Assembly: GCA_030280995.1 (NCBI GenBank)
Contig: JASXTE010000001.1
Span: forward strand, 32,483,700-32,547,699
DNA: 64,000 bases
Direction of reading: 5' to 3'
DNA from: Hemileia vastatrix
Lineage: Eukaryota; Basidiomycota; Pucciniomycetes; Pucciniales; Zaghouaniaceae
The notes beneath the pieces were generated by a model. The model had not been told where the DNA came from. It did not search any database and saw only the letters and a program-made list of their open reading frames with translations. Position numbers and translations under genes: made by a program. Every line of letters begins with the position of its first letter. Positions within the stretch are counted from its first letter, which is position 1. This document shows, piece by piece, positions 12,188 through 23,659 of this stretch.

Positions 12188-13001
12188 TGTTGGGTGGTCC
12201 TTCAAGTCTAGAAGAGTTTTCAAGGAGTTTCAAGGACGGCAACAGTAGATTTCAAAGGATTCAAAATGTGTACATATTTCACTTATCTTTTAAAGATTTT
12301 TTACTCAAATAATTTAAAGAGGTAAAGGGATAATTACTATTTTATTTAAAAGTTTAGAATTACAGCTTAATGTAAATACTAAAATAATAATAAATAGTCT
12401 TTTATGTAGTTGTAATAAAATAAGTAAGTAAGTAAAAATAAATAATGAATGTCCTGAAAAACACAAAAGTGAGGGCCTTTTATAGGCAAAACATGAGGGA
12501 AATAAAAACACGGAATTTATACCATCTACTGTAAGAATGTGAGAAAGAAGATGACTAAAAGGAGTATATATATGACATAAGAAAAAAAATTAATTGGTAC
12601 GTCAACAAGGACATCAATTTTATTAGTAATAAAGTATGAGTTCCTTGGACTGTCACAATAAATTACATCACAATTAAGTTAATTATATTAATTTCATGGA
12701 ATTCCAGATATCTCAATGAAGTAATATAATAATCTTAAGGTTTTTTTATTATAAATTTATTATTAATTTTTATTCCCAATCAACTGTACTATTGATCACG
12801 GTGTTAGGGAGTAAAAATGTATGGGACACTTACTTAAATTAATTATTTACACTACATAATATAATTAGCTTAGTTGGTTGTAAGTAATATATAAGTAAAT
12901 GTTAAATAATTAAATATTAATAAGTATTTTAAAAAGGCATGGCTTCACCTTAGTAAAATAATTAATTATTTTACCAGGTAAGTCTAGTAGCCCGGCTGAC
13001 A
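12188..13001 (-). repeat. 3' LTR of element B (814 bp)
   Basis: On the minus strand it begins TGTCAGCCGGGC at 13001 and ends near CCCAACA at 12188. It pairs with 19897-20693. A minus-strand TATA box (TATAAAAGG, 12476-12484) is the likely promoter and has an identical counterpart at 20183-20191. The polypurine tract is at 13002-13013. Confidence 0.85.
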
Positions 13002-13013
13002 CTCCCTCACTCT
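13002..13013 (-). promoter_or_regulatory. Element B polypurine tract
   Basis: AGAGTGAGGGAG on the minus strand lies directly before the 3' LTR start. It is identical to the tract of element E (57412-57423) and close to those of A and H. It would prime plus-strand DNA synthesis. Confidence 0.75.
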
Positions 13014-13032
13014 AAAAAAAAATAAAAAAAAT

Positions 13033-14680
13033 GCAATGATTTCTTCATTTTATACTTTTTTAGCAGAGTAGGAAGATTTGATATCTCCTTCCAAGGTATC
13101 CAAGAATAATATTCAGATGATATTCTTGAATATCAATAAGTATTCTGTACCTTTTTAGCAGTGACTATTCTGTCATTCAGAATTTTTTCAATTTCTGATG
13201 TTTCAGTGATTTTATTTGGGGTTTTCTTTGGTCTTCTCCTCCTTTTTGGAAATAAATCACTGTTGGATGTGTAAGGTTTCAGAAGAGATATTGGAAAAAC
13301 AGGGTGTTTTCTGTCATATGGAGAATACAAAATAACCTCAACTGCATTGTCTCCAATCATTCTTCTGACAACAAATGGACCAACAAATGGGTCTTTTAAT
13401 TTGTTATTTCCTTGTAAATTGAAGTGGACTGTAGAAATCAACACTTCATCACCCTTTTTAAAAGTGTATTCTTTATGGGATTTGTCCCATCTCTTCTTCT
13501 CATATTCAAATGATTTTTCAATACATTTTTGAGCATGATTTCTGAAAAGTTGTTGCATTTGAAGAAAAGATTTTACACCAGGATGTATATCCAATTTAGG
13601 TATTTTGTTATTGAGAATATGGGCATGAGTATTTGGAACATATCCAAGCCAGAGCTCAAAAGGCTTTCTTTGAGTAACAGAATGAATAGTGCTATTATAG
13701 GAAAATTCTAACCCAGGAAGTAAGGTAACCCAATCATGAGTGAATCTGTCATTATCTTTATACTCAAGGCCAAAGGCACAGTACCTTCTTATTATCTCCT
13801 CTAGAGTCTGAATCATTCTTTCAGCTAATCCATCAGTCTGAGGGTGATGGGCAGTAGATAGTTTCAGATCACAACCACAAACATCCATCAGAGACATCCA
13901 AAATTCAGAAGTAAATTTAAAGTCTCTGTCAGAGATTATGGCTTTAGGAAAACCAGCAGTATTAAACATACGAGACAACCATAAGAAAGTTAATTCTTTA
14001 GTGGAAAAATCCTTGTGAGTAGGGATAAATTTACACATTTTAGTGAATCTGTCCACAATAACCCAACAAGAGTTATAACTGTTTTTTCCAGCAATAGGTA
14101 ATCCTGTTACAAAATCCATGTCTATTATCTGCCATGGTGCATCAGGAGGCTCAATATGTTGCATTAATGCAGCTCTTTTACCAGTCAATCTTTTTGATTT
14201 TTGGCAAGAATCACAAGACTCAACATATAATATGGTGTCTTCAGACATATTAACCCACCAAGCAGTGTTTTTAATTCTGATCATTGTTTTTTCAAGATCA
14301 AAATTTCCAGCTAATATGTCATCATGACAAATTTTCAAGATGATTTCTTTTATAGAAGGAGGAATAACAATGACATTACTCAACTTTCTTCTATAATATA
14401 GATATCCTTCATCAATTAAAAATTTACCTTTTTCCAAAGCTTTTTGGTACTTTGGTGGAAGGGTTTTAATTAATGCTTGTATTGAAGCGTTCTTTAGATC
14501 ATTTAATATGGTGCATAACTTTTTTAAGTCAGTGTCCTTATCATATGAATCCAGAATAAGCTGTAATAGCTCTTCCTCCATATCAACCACATATATCCCA
14601 TGAATATGAATAATTTCATCCTCAGGATCATAAGCAGGATTAGATTCATCATTTGGTAAAGTAACCTTGATAACATATCC
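13033..14680 (-). pseudogene. Element B integrase and chromodomain (long open frame)
   Basis: Nearly the whole integrase is open from about 14680 down to 13133. It has the zinc domain (CHDDILAGNFD to CDSCQKSK), the catalytic residues Asp (IDMDFVTGLP), Asp (ISDRDFKF) and Glu (GLAERMIQTLEE), then the GPY/F-like block (PFVGPFVVRRM). The chromodomain starts at EIEKILNDRIVT but is interrupted by TAA at 13133, so its last part lies beyond a stop. A one-base deletion near 14666 separates it from RNase H. The catalytic triad is preserved even though the element as a whole is broken. Confidence 0.85.
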
Positions 14681-15399
14681 ACCTTTGAGTGAACAATACC
14701 AGCCATATGAATAATTGTCATTCTCCCTCTGTATTCTTGAACAGCTAACTGCCAACTGAACATATGTCTGTTAGATGTTTTCAAGTTTAAAAGGGATTTA
14801 ACTGCACTGCAGTCAGTGACAAGTTCAGATTTCTGGTCATCTAGGTAATAATGTAGCTTTTCTAGAGCCCACACTACAGCTAAACATTCGAATTGAGTAG
14901 AACCATATTTCAATTCACTATTTCTCAAGGTTCTTGAAATATAACAAATTACTACTTCTGATACTTTATCATTCATCACTTGTTTTTGATGGAGGGAAGC
15001 ACCCAGACCAATAAAACTGGCATCAGTATATAAAACAAATGGCTGATTAAAGTCAGGTAAAGCAAGAATAGGTGCTGACATCAAACAGTGTTTCATAGTG
15101 TCAAAGGCCCTTTGTCTTTCACTATTCCAGACAAAAGCAACATCCTTTCTAGTTTATTGTGTAAGGGGTAAAGCTATGACTTGGTAATTTTTAATATAAT
15201 GTCTATAGTATCCACACATTCCCAAAAAACTCTGCAGCTCTCTAACTGTATTTAGAGCCCTCACCTGTTGTATGGCTGCCACTTTCTTTTGGTCAACACA
15301 TATCTATAAGCCTGAAACAACATGACCAAGAACTTTTAAAGAATGGAAACCAAATTTACATTTCTTCAAAGCAAGTGTCATATTTATTTCATCTATTTT
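14681..15399 (-). pseudogene. Element B RNase H and RT thumb
   Basis: RNase H reads FVLYTDASFIGLGASL, ELKYGSTQFECLAVVWALEKL and ELVTDCSAVKSL, with catalytic aspartates kept. The RT thumb upstream (SFLGMCGYYRHYIKN) carries stops near 15154 and 15307. The frame is shared with gag and RT but is lost at the deletion near 14666. Confidence 0.8.
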
Positions 15400-16710
15400 C
15401 TAGAATACTTTACACAGGTGGTTAAGATGGTCCTCAAATGTTTTTGAGAATATAGTGATATCATCAATATAAACCATTAGCCATCCTTCAATTATCTCCT
15501 GATGGAATGTGTTATCCATGACTTTTTGAAAAACTGAAGGGGCATTTTTAGGGCCAAATGGCATCCTAACATACTTATAAATACCCATATGAGTATCAAT
15601 CATCAGATAATTGTGAGAATTTTTCTCAACAGGTACCTGGTGAAATCCCTTATTACCATCCAAACAGCTTATATATTCAGCACCCTGTAAGGTAGCATGT
15701 ATAGAGCTAATTCTATGCAAAGGGTAGATATCATAAACAGTATAAGTATTTAGTGCTCTATAATCACCACATAACCTGGCTTTATCTTTCTCGTAAGAAA
15801 TCGGAACAGGTGAGATAACACAATATTTAGGTGTTTCAACTACCTTTTCAATAATATTCATTTTTAAAAGGGTAGAAATATTTTCTTCAATATCTTTTCT
15901 CTTTGTGGGAGAAGCAGGATAAGGCTTCTTCTTAAAACTAGGTGGTATATCAGTTAATGGACAAGACAATGAGAGTTTCATTTCTTCTTTAACTAATCCT
16001 TGTTCATGTGACCCATGAGCAAAGGCCATAGGAAAAGACTTTATCAAGTTAATGATGGAATCTTTATCCTCACCAGAAAGTTGTTCTCCAAAAGAGGCAT
16101 TGTCAATTTCAGTCATAAGGGCATGCATTTCTTTTGTAGATCTTCCTTTATATTGAACCACAGAATTACATGTGTTCAATTCTGGTTTTAATAATTTTTT
16201 GGGGGAGGAAAACTTAAATTTTCTCTTCCCATTTATCCCCATTGTGAAGCATTGGTTTGAAGGATCTAATTTTATGCCATATTTGGTTAAAATGTCATTT
16301 CCTATGATAAACCAACTGCTTAAATTATCATTTTTCATGACAACAAAATCACAAATAGCTCTTACAAAACCATGGTTATATTTAAAAAATTCTATGGCCT
16401 TGTATTTACCAATGGGGGACAAAACAGAGCCATAAACTCTCCAATTTTCCGAAGTGATAGGCATCAGTTTTGATTTATAGTCTTGATCCACTGAAGAAAG
16501 TGATTTTTCAGATACCACACTTCCTCCAGCTCCAGAATCCAGAACACCTTCCATGCTGGTTCCATTGATCAAGACTGGTGCTTTGAGAGGGGTAATTACA
16601 ATTGAGTTATCCTCAATGTTCCTTATGATCTCAGCATCCTCAACTGTAGATAAATCATTATTATCAATATCAAAAGTATTTAAATAATGAATATCTTCTT
16701 GCAGCATCAA
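15400..16710 (-). pseudogene. Element B protease and reverse transcriptase
   Basis: This 436-codon open stretch contains the retroviral-type protease motif VLDSGAGGSVVS, its supporting domain, and the RT palm and fingers. The RT blocks are KKPYPASPTKRKDIEEN, CVISPVPISYEKDKARLCGDY (Tyr kept, unlike A and E), SCLDGNKGFHQVPV, MPFGPKNAPSVF and MVYIDDITIFSK. It ends at a TAG that replaces a Gln codon after LCKVF. The protein would process the polyprotein and copy RNA into DNA; it is truncated here. Confidence 0.85.
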
Positions 16711-19062
16711 GATTTCTTGTTGATATTCATATGAAATATTGCTGGCACAATCACTTGAAGTACCATCCAGTTCTATTGTTTCATCATCCGTCTACTCAGT
16801 TTGTTCAACAAGATTTATCCTCTTGTCACAAACACGGCCTTTCTTGCAAGGCTTTTTGCACTTGAAGCAAGTGTTTGTTGCATACTTTTTTGGTGCAAAA
16901 GGGGCAGAAGATTTACCAACCTTTTCCAGAGGTTTCTGTTGGTAAGTGGAGGATTTCTCCAAAGGGGTCCTAGGAATGAGTCTTCTGGCATCATACTTGT
17001 TGTTTAAAAGGATCTCATTGCAAGAATTAATGAAAAAAGAAGGTTCTCTGGAGAACTCAGTCCTAGCCACTATCAAGTCTCTCAGAGACATTAGTAATTT
17101 ATAAAGGATCCTGTTCTTCCATAACTCAAACTCCATATTTGGGTCCATTTCCCTCAAGATTTTTACAAGTTTCATTAAGAACTCAATAGTTTTATCAGTG
17201 GAAGAGCTATATCTAGTTTCCTCATACTGCCTTTGTTGAGCCATTCTGAACTTGGAGCCACCAAATTGTGCTTTAATCAATTTTTTCCAATCTTCCAATG
17301 AGTAGTCATTTCTGTCCAGGAGAACAGATTCATACTACATTAGGGAAACATTGGTAAACAAAGAAATAAACTTAGACTCAATTTCCTCATCTGGGAGTTT
17401 GTAAGAGTTTTTTAAGTTATCAATTCTGCAAATAAATTGCTGCCAATCAGAAGAAGAATCACCATCAAATGTTGGGTACTGGTAAAGTTTTGGCCAATTC
17501 TTTTGATTCAAAGGAGCCTCCTTAGTACCAGCTTGTTTCTGAGTAAGGAGCAGCTGTAACTTCTCTAGTTGTGCAGTAGTCTCATTGTTTAATCCCTCTG
17601 TTGAAGATCCTGGTGCATCATCAATTTTTGATGGAAACTCAGGGGTATCAACATGCATTTCTGGAACTAATTTTCCTTTAGATGAACTAGCCACAGGTAA
17701 CTTTGGAGCATCCTGTACTATATGTTCTTTTAAAGAAATCTCAGAATATTTTTGATCATTAAACAATGAGTTCAATTTCTCCTCAATGGTTGTTAGTCTG
17801 GTTTTCACTCTTGGAAGACTAGATAAACTCTCATTGATTGTTGCAAAAGATAACTGATTTTTATTTTGAAAAGATGAAAAATGGTCATTAAATCTTTTCA
17901 AATTCATCTTATCTATCTCCACCTCCTGGAAACAGGCAGATACAGTATCTTTCAGTTTAGACAAATCATTTTTGATATTTTGCTTTAAAGCAACTTTCTT
18001 TTCATGGGTTGCCTTGTAATGAAACAATTCATCAGAAACTCTTTGTGATTCACTCCTCAATGCTTGATAACCCTGTTCAGTTAACAAACTATCATATTTA
18101 TGAGTCAGTTGCATGTTGTTCATTGTATGATTTTGTTTAGCAATAATATCCCTTAAATATTCATCATTAATGTTAGCTACATCTGGAGTGTTTCTCAATA
18201 AGGAAACAGAGTAACTTTCCAGCATCTCATAAAACTCAGGTTCAAGTGTTTCATCAATAATAGCCATATCAGGATTTATCATTGAAGTAGCAATTAGAAC
18301 TAAAGGATTAGATACATTTGAAATTTAAGCAATTTGTCTACTGTTCTCAGCCTCTACAGGTCTCACAGTCTCATCTCCGCTTCCAGAATTACCTGAAGGA
18401 ACTGAATTAGTTACAAGAAATGGTACTTGAGAATCAATAGAGGGGCTTACCAAGGTTTTCTGGGCAAGATCATATTTTTTTTTCTTCTTCTTCCTCCTTG
18501 ATAGGGGTGAGGAGGTGTGGGGTTGACTTGGCTGGGTCTTGATGGACCTGCTAGGGGCAATTGAGTCTGCTGATTTTGAGACAGGTAATCCCACTGAGTG
18601 TTCAGCCAATCCCACTGCCACTTTGATACTTCCACGTTCTCTGGCTTCTGGGGAGCCAATTGATGAAGATCCCTGGGGGGAGGAGGTCTCCTCTTCTCTT
18701 GAAGAAAAGCATCTATCTTTCTTACCTTTTCCTCTAGAGCATCAACTCTTGACCTCAATCTCAAGTTTTCTGTCCTTAATTCTTTTATGTGTGCTGAAAT
18801 GTTCTTTACTTGTTGTGGTAGTGGCATCTTTTTTATTTTGAAGCCTTTTGGAAGTTTTTCTGGGGGATTTATTACAGGTCTCTGTTCCTGATTTGTTTCT
18901 ACCAGAATTTCCACTTCCTCCATTTCTACATCCTGATTGGGGAAATGATTGATTAATTTGAGATAATTTTCTAGTTAAATGAGAACTCACAGAAGTAGCC
19001 TCATCATAATCAATTAAATCCAATTCCTCTTCATGTGCAGCAGAGACACCTTGATCAGTCAT
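16711..19062 (-). pseudogene. Element B gag (gag frame, several stops)
   Basis: The frame starts at ATG 19062 (MTDQGVSAAHEEELDLIDYD), just after a strong acceptor-like site. It stops at 18742 and 18325, inside and after the overlap with ORF-X, and again at 17335 and 16792. It carries an acidic IDYD box, a basic SKRLQNKK box, long coiled coils (17700-18250) and the capsid domain (KLYQYPTFDGDSSSDWQ to about 16990). The degenerate zinc knuckle reads CFKCKKPCKKGRVC, with His replaced by Arg. All pieces are in one frame, so decay is by point stops. Confidence 0.8.
18447..18923 (-). CDS. ORF-X of element B: overlapping +1-frame protein, 158 aa, intact
   Basis: Unrecognised protein. Its frame is +1 relative to gag; ATG at 18923 has a favourable context (GAAATGG) and it ends in TAA at 18447. 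From N to C it has an acidic start (MEEVEILVE), a basic box (LPKGFKIKKMPLPQQ), a coiled-coil-like segment (HIKELRTENLRLRSRVDALE), a proline-rich linker, a Trp-rich box (WQWDWLNTQWDYL) and a tail with HPYQGGRRRKK ending PW. Element E encodes the same order of motifs with mostly conservative changes. The gag frame across it is broken at 18742, yet ORF-X is uninterrupted. Function unknown; RNA binding or assembly is only a guess from the basic and coiled-coil parts. Confidence 0.6.
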   Translation of the reverse strand: MEEVEILVETNQEQRPVINPPEKLPKGFKIKKMPLPQQVKNISAHIKELRTENLRLRSRVDALEEKVRKIDAFLQEKRRPPPPRDLHQLAPQKPENVEVSKWQWDWLNTQWDYLSQNQQTQLPLAGPSRPSQVNPTPPHPYQGGRRRKKNMILPRKPW

Positions 19063-19074
19063 TTCTAAATTTTA

Positions 19075-19606
19075 CTGAAATGAGGGAGGGAGACAATAAG
19101 ATGAATTAGTTTGTATTTTTACTTTTATTTAAAAGAAAAATAATAAAATAAAATTTTTCAGGATAAAATCAACTAAAATAATAATCAATTTATTAATTCA
19201 AAACAATTTAAAACCAGGATTATATAATAATCAACTGAAGAATTAAATTTAAATTTCTTATTAACAATTTTATGATAATTATTATAAGGATTTTAAATCA
19301 ACTGATAATTTAATAATTAACAGGACTTAATTTCTACTGAAATATTAAATATGAATTTTAAAAAATTTTATTGTCAGGACAATTTGTCAACTGGAACAAA
19401 TAAAATTTAAATATATCAGGACAAGATTCAACTGAAGATTATAATGAATAATAATTTTTTAAAATATAATTTATTACCTCTAGGACTAAGAAAACAATTG
19501 CTCTATCTTTTTCAACTATGAAAAATAAAATGAATAATCAAAAAAAAATTAATTCCAATTTACTAGACACCTCCCCCTGTTAAATGGGCAAATTAATGCC
19601 ACTTAC
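19075..19606 (-). other. Element B leader: candidate 5' UTR intron with internal repeats
   Basis: The minus strand has a donor CTCTGTAAGTGG (GT at 19606). At the other end is a very good acceptor: a CTAAT branch-like site, a long pyrimidine run and TTTCAG (AG at 19076-19075), 13 nt before the gag ATG at 19062. Between them lie about six diverged repeats of the CAACTGA / CAGGACT type (+ strand reading). Splicing is inferred from the site match and from similar donors in E, G and element I. Confidence 0.5.
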
Positions 19607-19880
19607 AGAGTGCTGAGTAAAAAGGAAATATGTAGAGAGTGAAGAGTGCAAAGTGACCCACAAATAGTAATTTCAATAATTACCACGAAATATAAGATTT
19701 TTAGTCAATATATGAACCTAAGTTTTGGAGGGCGGTTCAATTCCCGTTTGCAGCAAAAATTTTAGTCATGTTATATATGACGTTCTTCGTTTTCCTCTTT
19801 CACTCGTCCTTATAGATACCTCAAATGGCAATGGTCCCCACATTCTCTGGCCTCAAGTAATCGATGCGCCGTTGACGATT

Positions 19881-19896
19881 CGGAAAGGCCTCTAAC
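19881..19896 (-). promoter_or_regulatory. Element B primer-binding site
   Basis: The minus strand reads GTTAGAGGCCTTTCCG immediately after the 5' LTR end. This is a mutated form of the TTGGGG-x-CCTTTCC block seen in E, G, D and I. Confidence 0.55.
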
Positions 19897-20693
19897 TATC
19901 AGTGGTCCTTCAAGTCTAGAAGAGTTTTCAAGGAGTTTCAAGACGGCAACAGTGGATTTCAAAGGATTCAAAATGTGTACATATTTCTCTTATCTTTTAA
20001 AGATTTTTTACTCAAATAATTTTAAGAGGTAAAGGGATAATTACTATTTTATTTAAAAGTTTAGAAGTACGGCTTAATGTAAATACTAAAATAATAATAA
20101 ATAGTTTTTTATGTAGCTGTAATAAAATAAGTAAGTAAGTAAAAATAAATAATGAATGTTCTGAAAAACACAAAAGTGAGGGCCTTTTATAGGCAAGACA
20201 TGAGGGAAATAAAGACACAGAATTTACACCATCTACTGTAAGAATGAGAGAAAGAAGATAACTAAAAGGAGTATATATATGACAAAAGAAAATAAATTAA
20301 TTGGTAAGTCAACAAGGACATCAATTTTATTAGTAATAAATTATGAGTTCCTTGGAATGTCACAATTAAGTTAATTATATTAATTTCACGGATTTCCAGA
20401 TCTCTCAATGAAGTAATATAATAATCTTAAGGTTTTTTTATTATAAATTTATTATTAATTTTTATTCCCAATCAACTGTACTATTGAGCATGGTTTTAGG
20501 GAGTAAAAATGTATGGGACACTTACTTAAATTAATTATTTACACTACTTAATATAATTAGCTTAGTTGGTTGTAAGTAATATATAAGTAAATGTTAAATA
20601 ATTAAATATTAATAAGTATTTTAAAAAGGCATGGCTTCACCTTAATAAAATAATTAATTATTTTACCAGTTAAGTCTAGTAGCCCAGCTGACA
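19897..20693 (-). repeat. 5' LTR of element B (797 bp)
   Basis: It begins TGTCAGCTGGGC on the minus strand at 20693 and ends ACTGATA at 19897 (mutated from ACTGACA). It is highly similar to 12188-13001, including the TATAAAAGG box at 20183-20191. Confidence 0.85.
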
Positions 20694-21642
20694 ACATATG
20701 TAATTATCAGGACTTTTTAATCAACTGGAATAACTAAAATATATTGTTTTCCAGGACAAAAAATCAACTGAAATAATAATTAAAAATTTTATTAATTGAT
20801 TTAAGATAATTTTATAACTAGAACTTAAAATAAATTAACTGAAGTAATAAAATAATTTAATAATGAGTAATTTATATGTTGATAATTATTAGGACTAGAA
20901 GTCAACTGAAGAATTTAATTGCCAGGACTTAATTTCAACTGATAATAATTTAATTACCAGGACTTAATGTCAACTAAAATAATATAATTACCAAGACTTA
21001 ATGTCAACTGAAAATAATTTTTAATTACCAGGACTTAATATCAACTGAAATAATTAAATTATCAGGAATTTTTTTCCACTGAAATAATTTTAATATAATT
21101 AATTCAATAATTTTTTTTAAATATTACTAATTAGCTGTCAGGACTATTTTTCAACTGAAACAATAATATAAAATTTTAAATATCAGGACAGAGGTCAACT
21201 GAAATAATTAAAAAAATAATATAAAATAATTAATTTAAATTTTAATATTACTTCTAGGACTAAGAAAAATATAGCTCTATCTTGATCAACTAGGAAAAAA
21301 AAAATTTATTTACCAGGAACCTCCCCCTGTAAAATGAGCAAGTTAATGCCACTTACAGGGCTCTGAATAAAAAAGATATACGTGTACAGTTAAATGTGCA
21401 AAATGACCCACAATTAGTAATCAATATAATTACCACAATTATATATGACTATTGCCAATATATGAATCTAAATTTGGAGTGCAGTTTGATTCCTGGTCAC
21501 AGCAAAAAAATAAGTCACGTGGTCAATGACGTTCATCATTTTTTTTGTCTACGTATCCTACTGGTACCTTGTCCTTGATGGTCACTCAATTTCCAGCTTC
21601 AAGATATCAATGCGCCGTCAACAATTCTGAAAGGTCCCCAAG
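20694..21642 (-). other. Element I: leader of another B-family element with a tandem repeat
   Basis: No coding remains. It is homologous to the leader of B (19080-19896): PBS GGGGACCTTT at 21631-21640, donor-like CCCTGTAAGTGG (GT at 21356), the box TTAGTCCTAGA, then a repeat field. In the + reading, about a dozen units of CAGGACTTAATTTCAACTGA type occur between 20700 and 21290, spaced 30-60 bp apart. The leader is joined abruptly to the LTR of B at 20693. Confidence 0.65.
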
Positions 21643-22460
21643 TGTCAAAGGGCTCTGATGGTCTAGAAGATTTTTAATGGAGGTCCAATGGCAGTGATAG
21701 GTGGCTTTGAAGATCTCAAGGTCAAGGTACATATAAATTTATCTTTTTAGTTTAATTACTCAAATAAAAGAGGTAAAATTTTTATAATTATTAGTTTTAT
21801 TTATAATTTAGAACTACAATGTTGTAAGTACTTAAACAATAAATAATATTAATAATTATTTTAATTTAGTGATTTAATAAAATAAGTAAGTAAGTAAGAA
21901 TGACCAAAAACAAACAGAAAGAGAAGTCTTATATAGGCAAAGGAGAGACAAGTGACAGAATAAAAAATTATAAATACAAGTGTATGAGAGATGGAAGGAA
22001 TTTTCCAGAAGAAAGAACATTTCAAATTATAGAATTGTTTTATAAAGAATATTTTAGAACATTCTATTTACTGTATATGCCAAAATAAATGTATTTATTT
22101 AAAAATTACAGAACTTGTTATTGTTCAATAAGTAAATTGATTCTTTGTACATAATTATTTTTATTTTTAATTATATTACAAATATTAAAAAAACTTTTCT
22201 TATTTTAATATTATATTTTAATATTTTAATTTTTATTCCCATTAAACTGTCATTTGAGCAAGGTGTTACAATAATAAAAATAAAATATATAGGACAATTA
22301 ATATTAATTTTAAATTTCTACTAAATTTACTTCTTTGCAACTAGTAAGTTTATTACATGTAAACTTAAATAAAATAAAATAAAATAAATAATAAATAGAA
22401 AATAAAAAGGCGTGGCTTCATCCCAGGAAATAATTAATTACTTTAATGGGTGAGTCTAGC
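21643..22460 (-). repeat. 5' LTR of element I (B family)
   Basis: In + reading it starts TGTCAAAGGGCTC at 21643, next to the PBS. It ends at GAGTCTAGC (22460), about a dozen bases short of the expected terminus, where another LTR begins. It contains the TATATAGGC promoter-like box of this family near 21930. Confidence 0.75.
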
Positions 22461-23260
22461 TGTCAGTGGTCCCCTTGGTCTAGAAGATAAATTGGGAGGT
22501 CCTACAAGGTTTCAAGTGAATTTATTGCACTCAAAAGTATTACTGTACGTATTTTTTTTAATCTTTTGATTTCTTTACTCAATTAATAAGAGGTAGAGTT
22601 TTAATTATTATTATGATTAATGAGTTAGAACTATGTAATTGTAAGTACTAAAAACAATAATAAATAGTAATAAATATTTAAGTGTAGTAATTGTTTTAAT
22701 AATTTAAGTGATGAATGAAAAGTACAAAAAGAGAGGGCCTTTTATAGGAAAAGATGTGAGAAATAAAGACATGGAGTTAACACCACCTGATACAAGGTTG
22801 TGAGAAAAAATAAACTAAATAAAGAGTGTATGTGAAATAATATAAGATATACTAAATAGTGTGTAAATAAAAGGTATCATTTTATTTGAAATAAAAATTA
22901 GAATCCCTTGGTCCGTCACATTTAGTACAAAAAACATTTGTTTTAAAATGGAGATTCAACAAAATCTAAATAAAGGAGTTTGAAAAGTCTCTTCTTTTTA
23001 TATTTTTTTATATTTTTTAATACTATTTTTATTCCCTCTCATCTGTATTATTGAGCACGGTGTTAGGGAGTAAAAATGTGTGTGACAATTACTTATTTTT
23101 ATTAATTATTTACATTACTTATTGTACTTAGCTAGTTATTTGTAAGTAATACATAAGTAGTTAGTACATAATTAATTATTAATAACGATTAAAAGGCATG
23201 GCTTCATCTAAGTAAGATAATTAATTTTTTTACTGGGTAAGTCTAGTAGCCTGGATAACA
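22461..23260 (-). repeat. Solo LTR, B family
   Basis: This complete 800-bp LTR reads TGTCAGTGGTCC to GGATAACA in + orientation (minus-strand element). It contains a minus-strand TATAAAAGG box near 22741. It sits between two partial LTRs with no matching 5-bp repeats at its ends, so its arrival by simple insertion is not shown. Confidence 0.75.
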
Positions 23261-23659
23261 GTTGTTCTATAAAGAATGTGTTAAAAATGTGTATTCACTT
23301 TAAATGTCAGAAATAAATTGGCTTATTTAAAAATTACTATAATTGTCACTTTTAAATAAGTAATTTGAATTTCTTGTATATATTTATTTTTTTTAATATT
23401 AATTTTTATCTAAATATTAATTTTTATTTCTCTTAACCTGTCATTGTACACAGTGATAGGAATATAAATATTAGGGACATTTAATTTTAATTTTAAATAT
23501 TTACTAATTTTACTGTTTTGTAACTAGTTAATTTCTTAAAAGTAAATTTAGAGTAAATATATTATAATTAATAATAATATATAAGTATTAAAAAGGTATG
23601 TCTTCATCCCAGTAAATAATTAATTATTTTACTGGGTAAGTTTAGCAGCCTGGCTGACA
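23261..23659 (-). repeat. Partial LTR, B family
   Basis: This 5' portion (minus-strand sense) of a B-family LTR starts TGTCAGCCAGGC at 23659. It abuts the gag of element H directly, so an insertion or rearrangement removed the beginning of H. Confidence 0.7.

Larger units (their letters stand above)
12188..20693 (-). mobile_element. Element B: Ty3/gypsy chromovirus, full length, minus strand
   Basis: It has both LTRs, a PBS, a long leader, gag, ORF-X, protease, RT, RNase H, integrase with an intact catalytic triad, a chromodomain and a polypurine tract. Gag through RNase H is in one frame broken by several stops. A one-base deletion near 14666 puts integrase in another frame. The outer flanks (TATAAC at left, ACATA at right) do not match, and the left flank is element D while the right flank is the leader of another B-family element. 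An ectopic recombination event is therefore likely. Confidence 0.9.

Noticed and set aside
20700..21290. CRISPR-like repeat field
   Set aside because: Units vary in sequence and spacing, the spacers are not unique inserts, and the same field is in the homologous leader of element B; the context is eukaryotic.
21900..22088. 62-codon Lys-rich + strand ORF in the LTR of element I
   Set aside because: It is antisense to an LTR promoter region and not conserved in other B-family LTRs.
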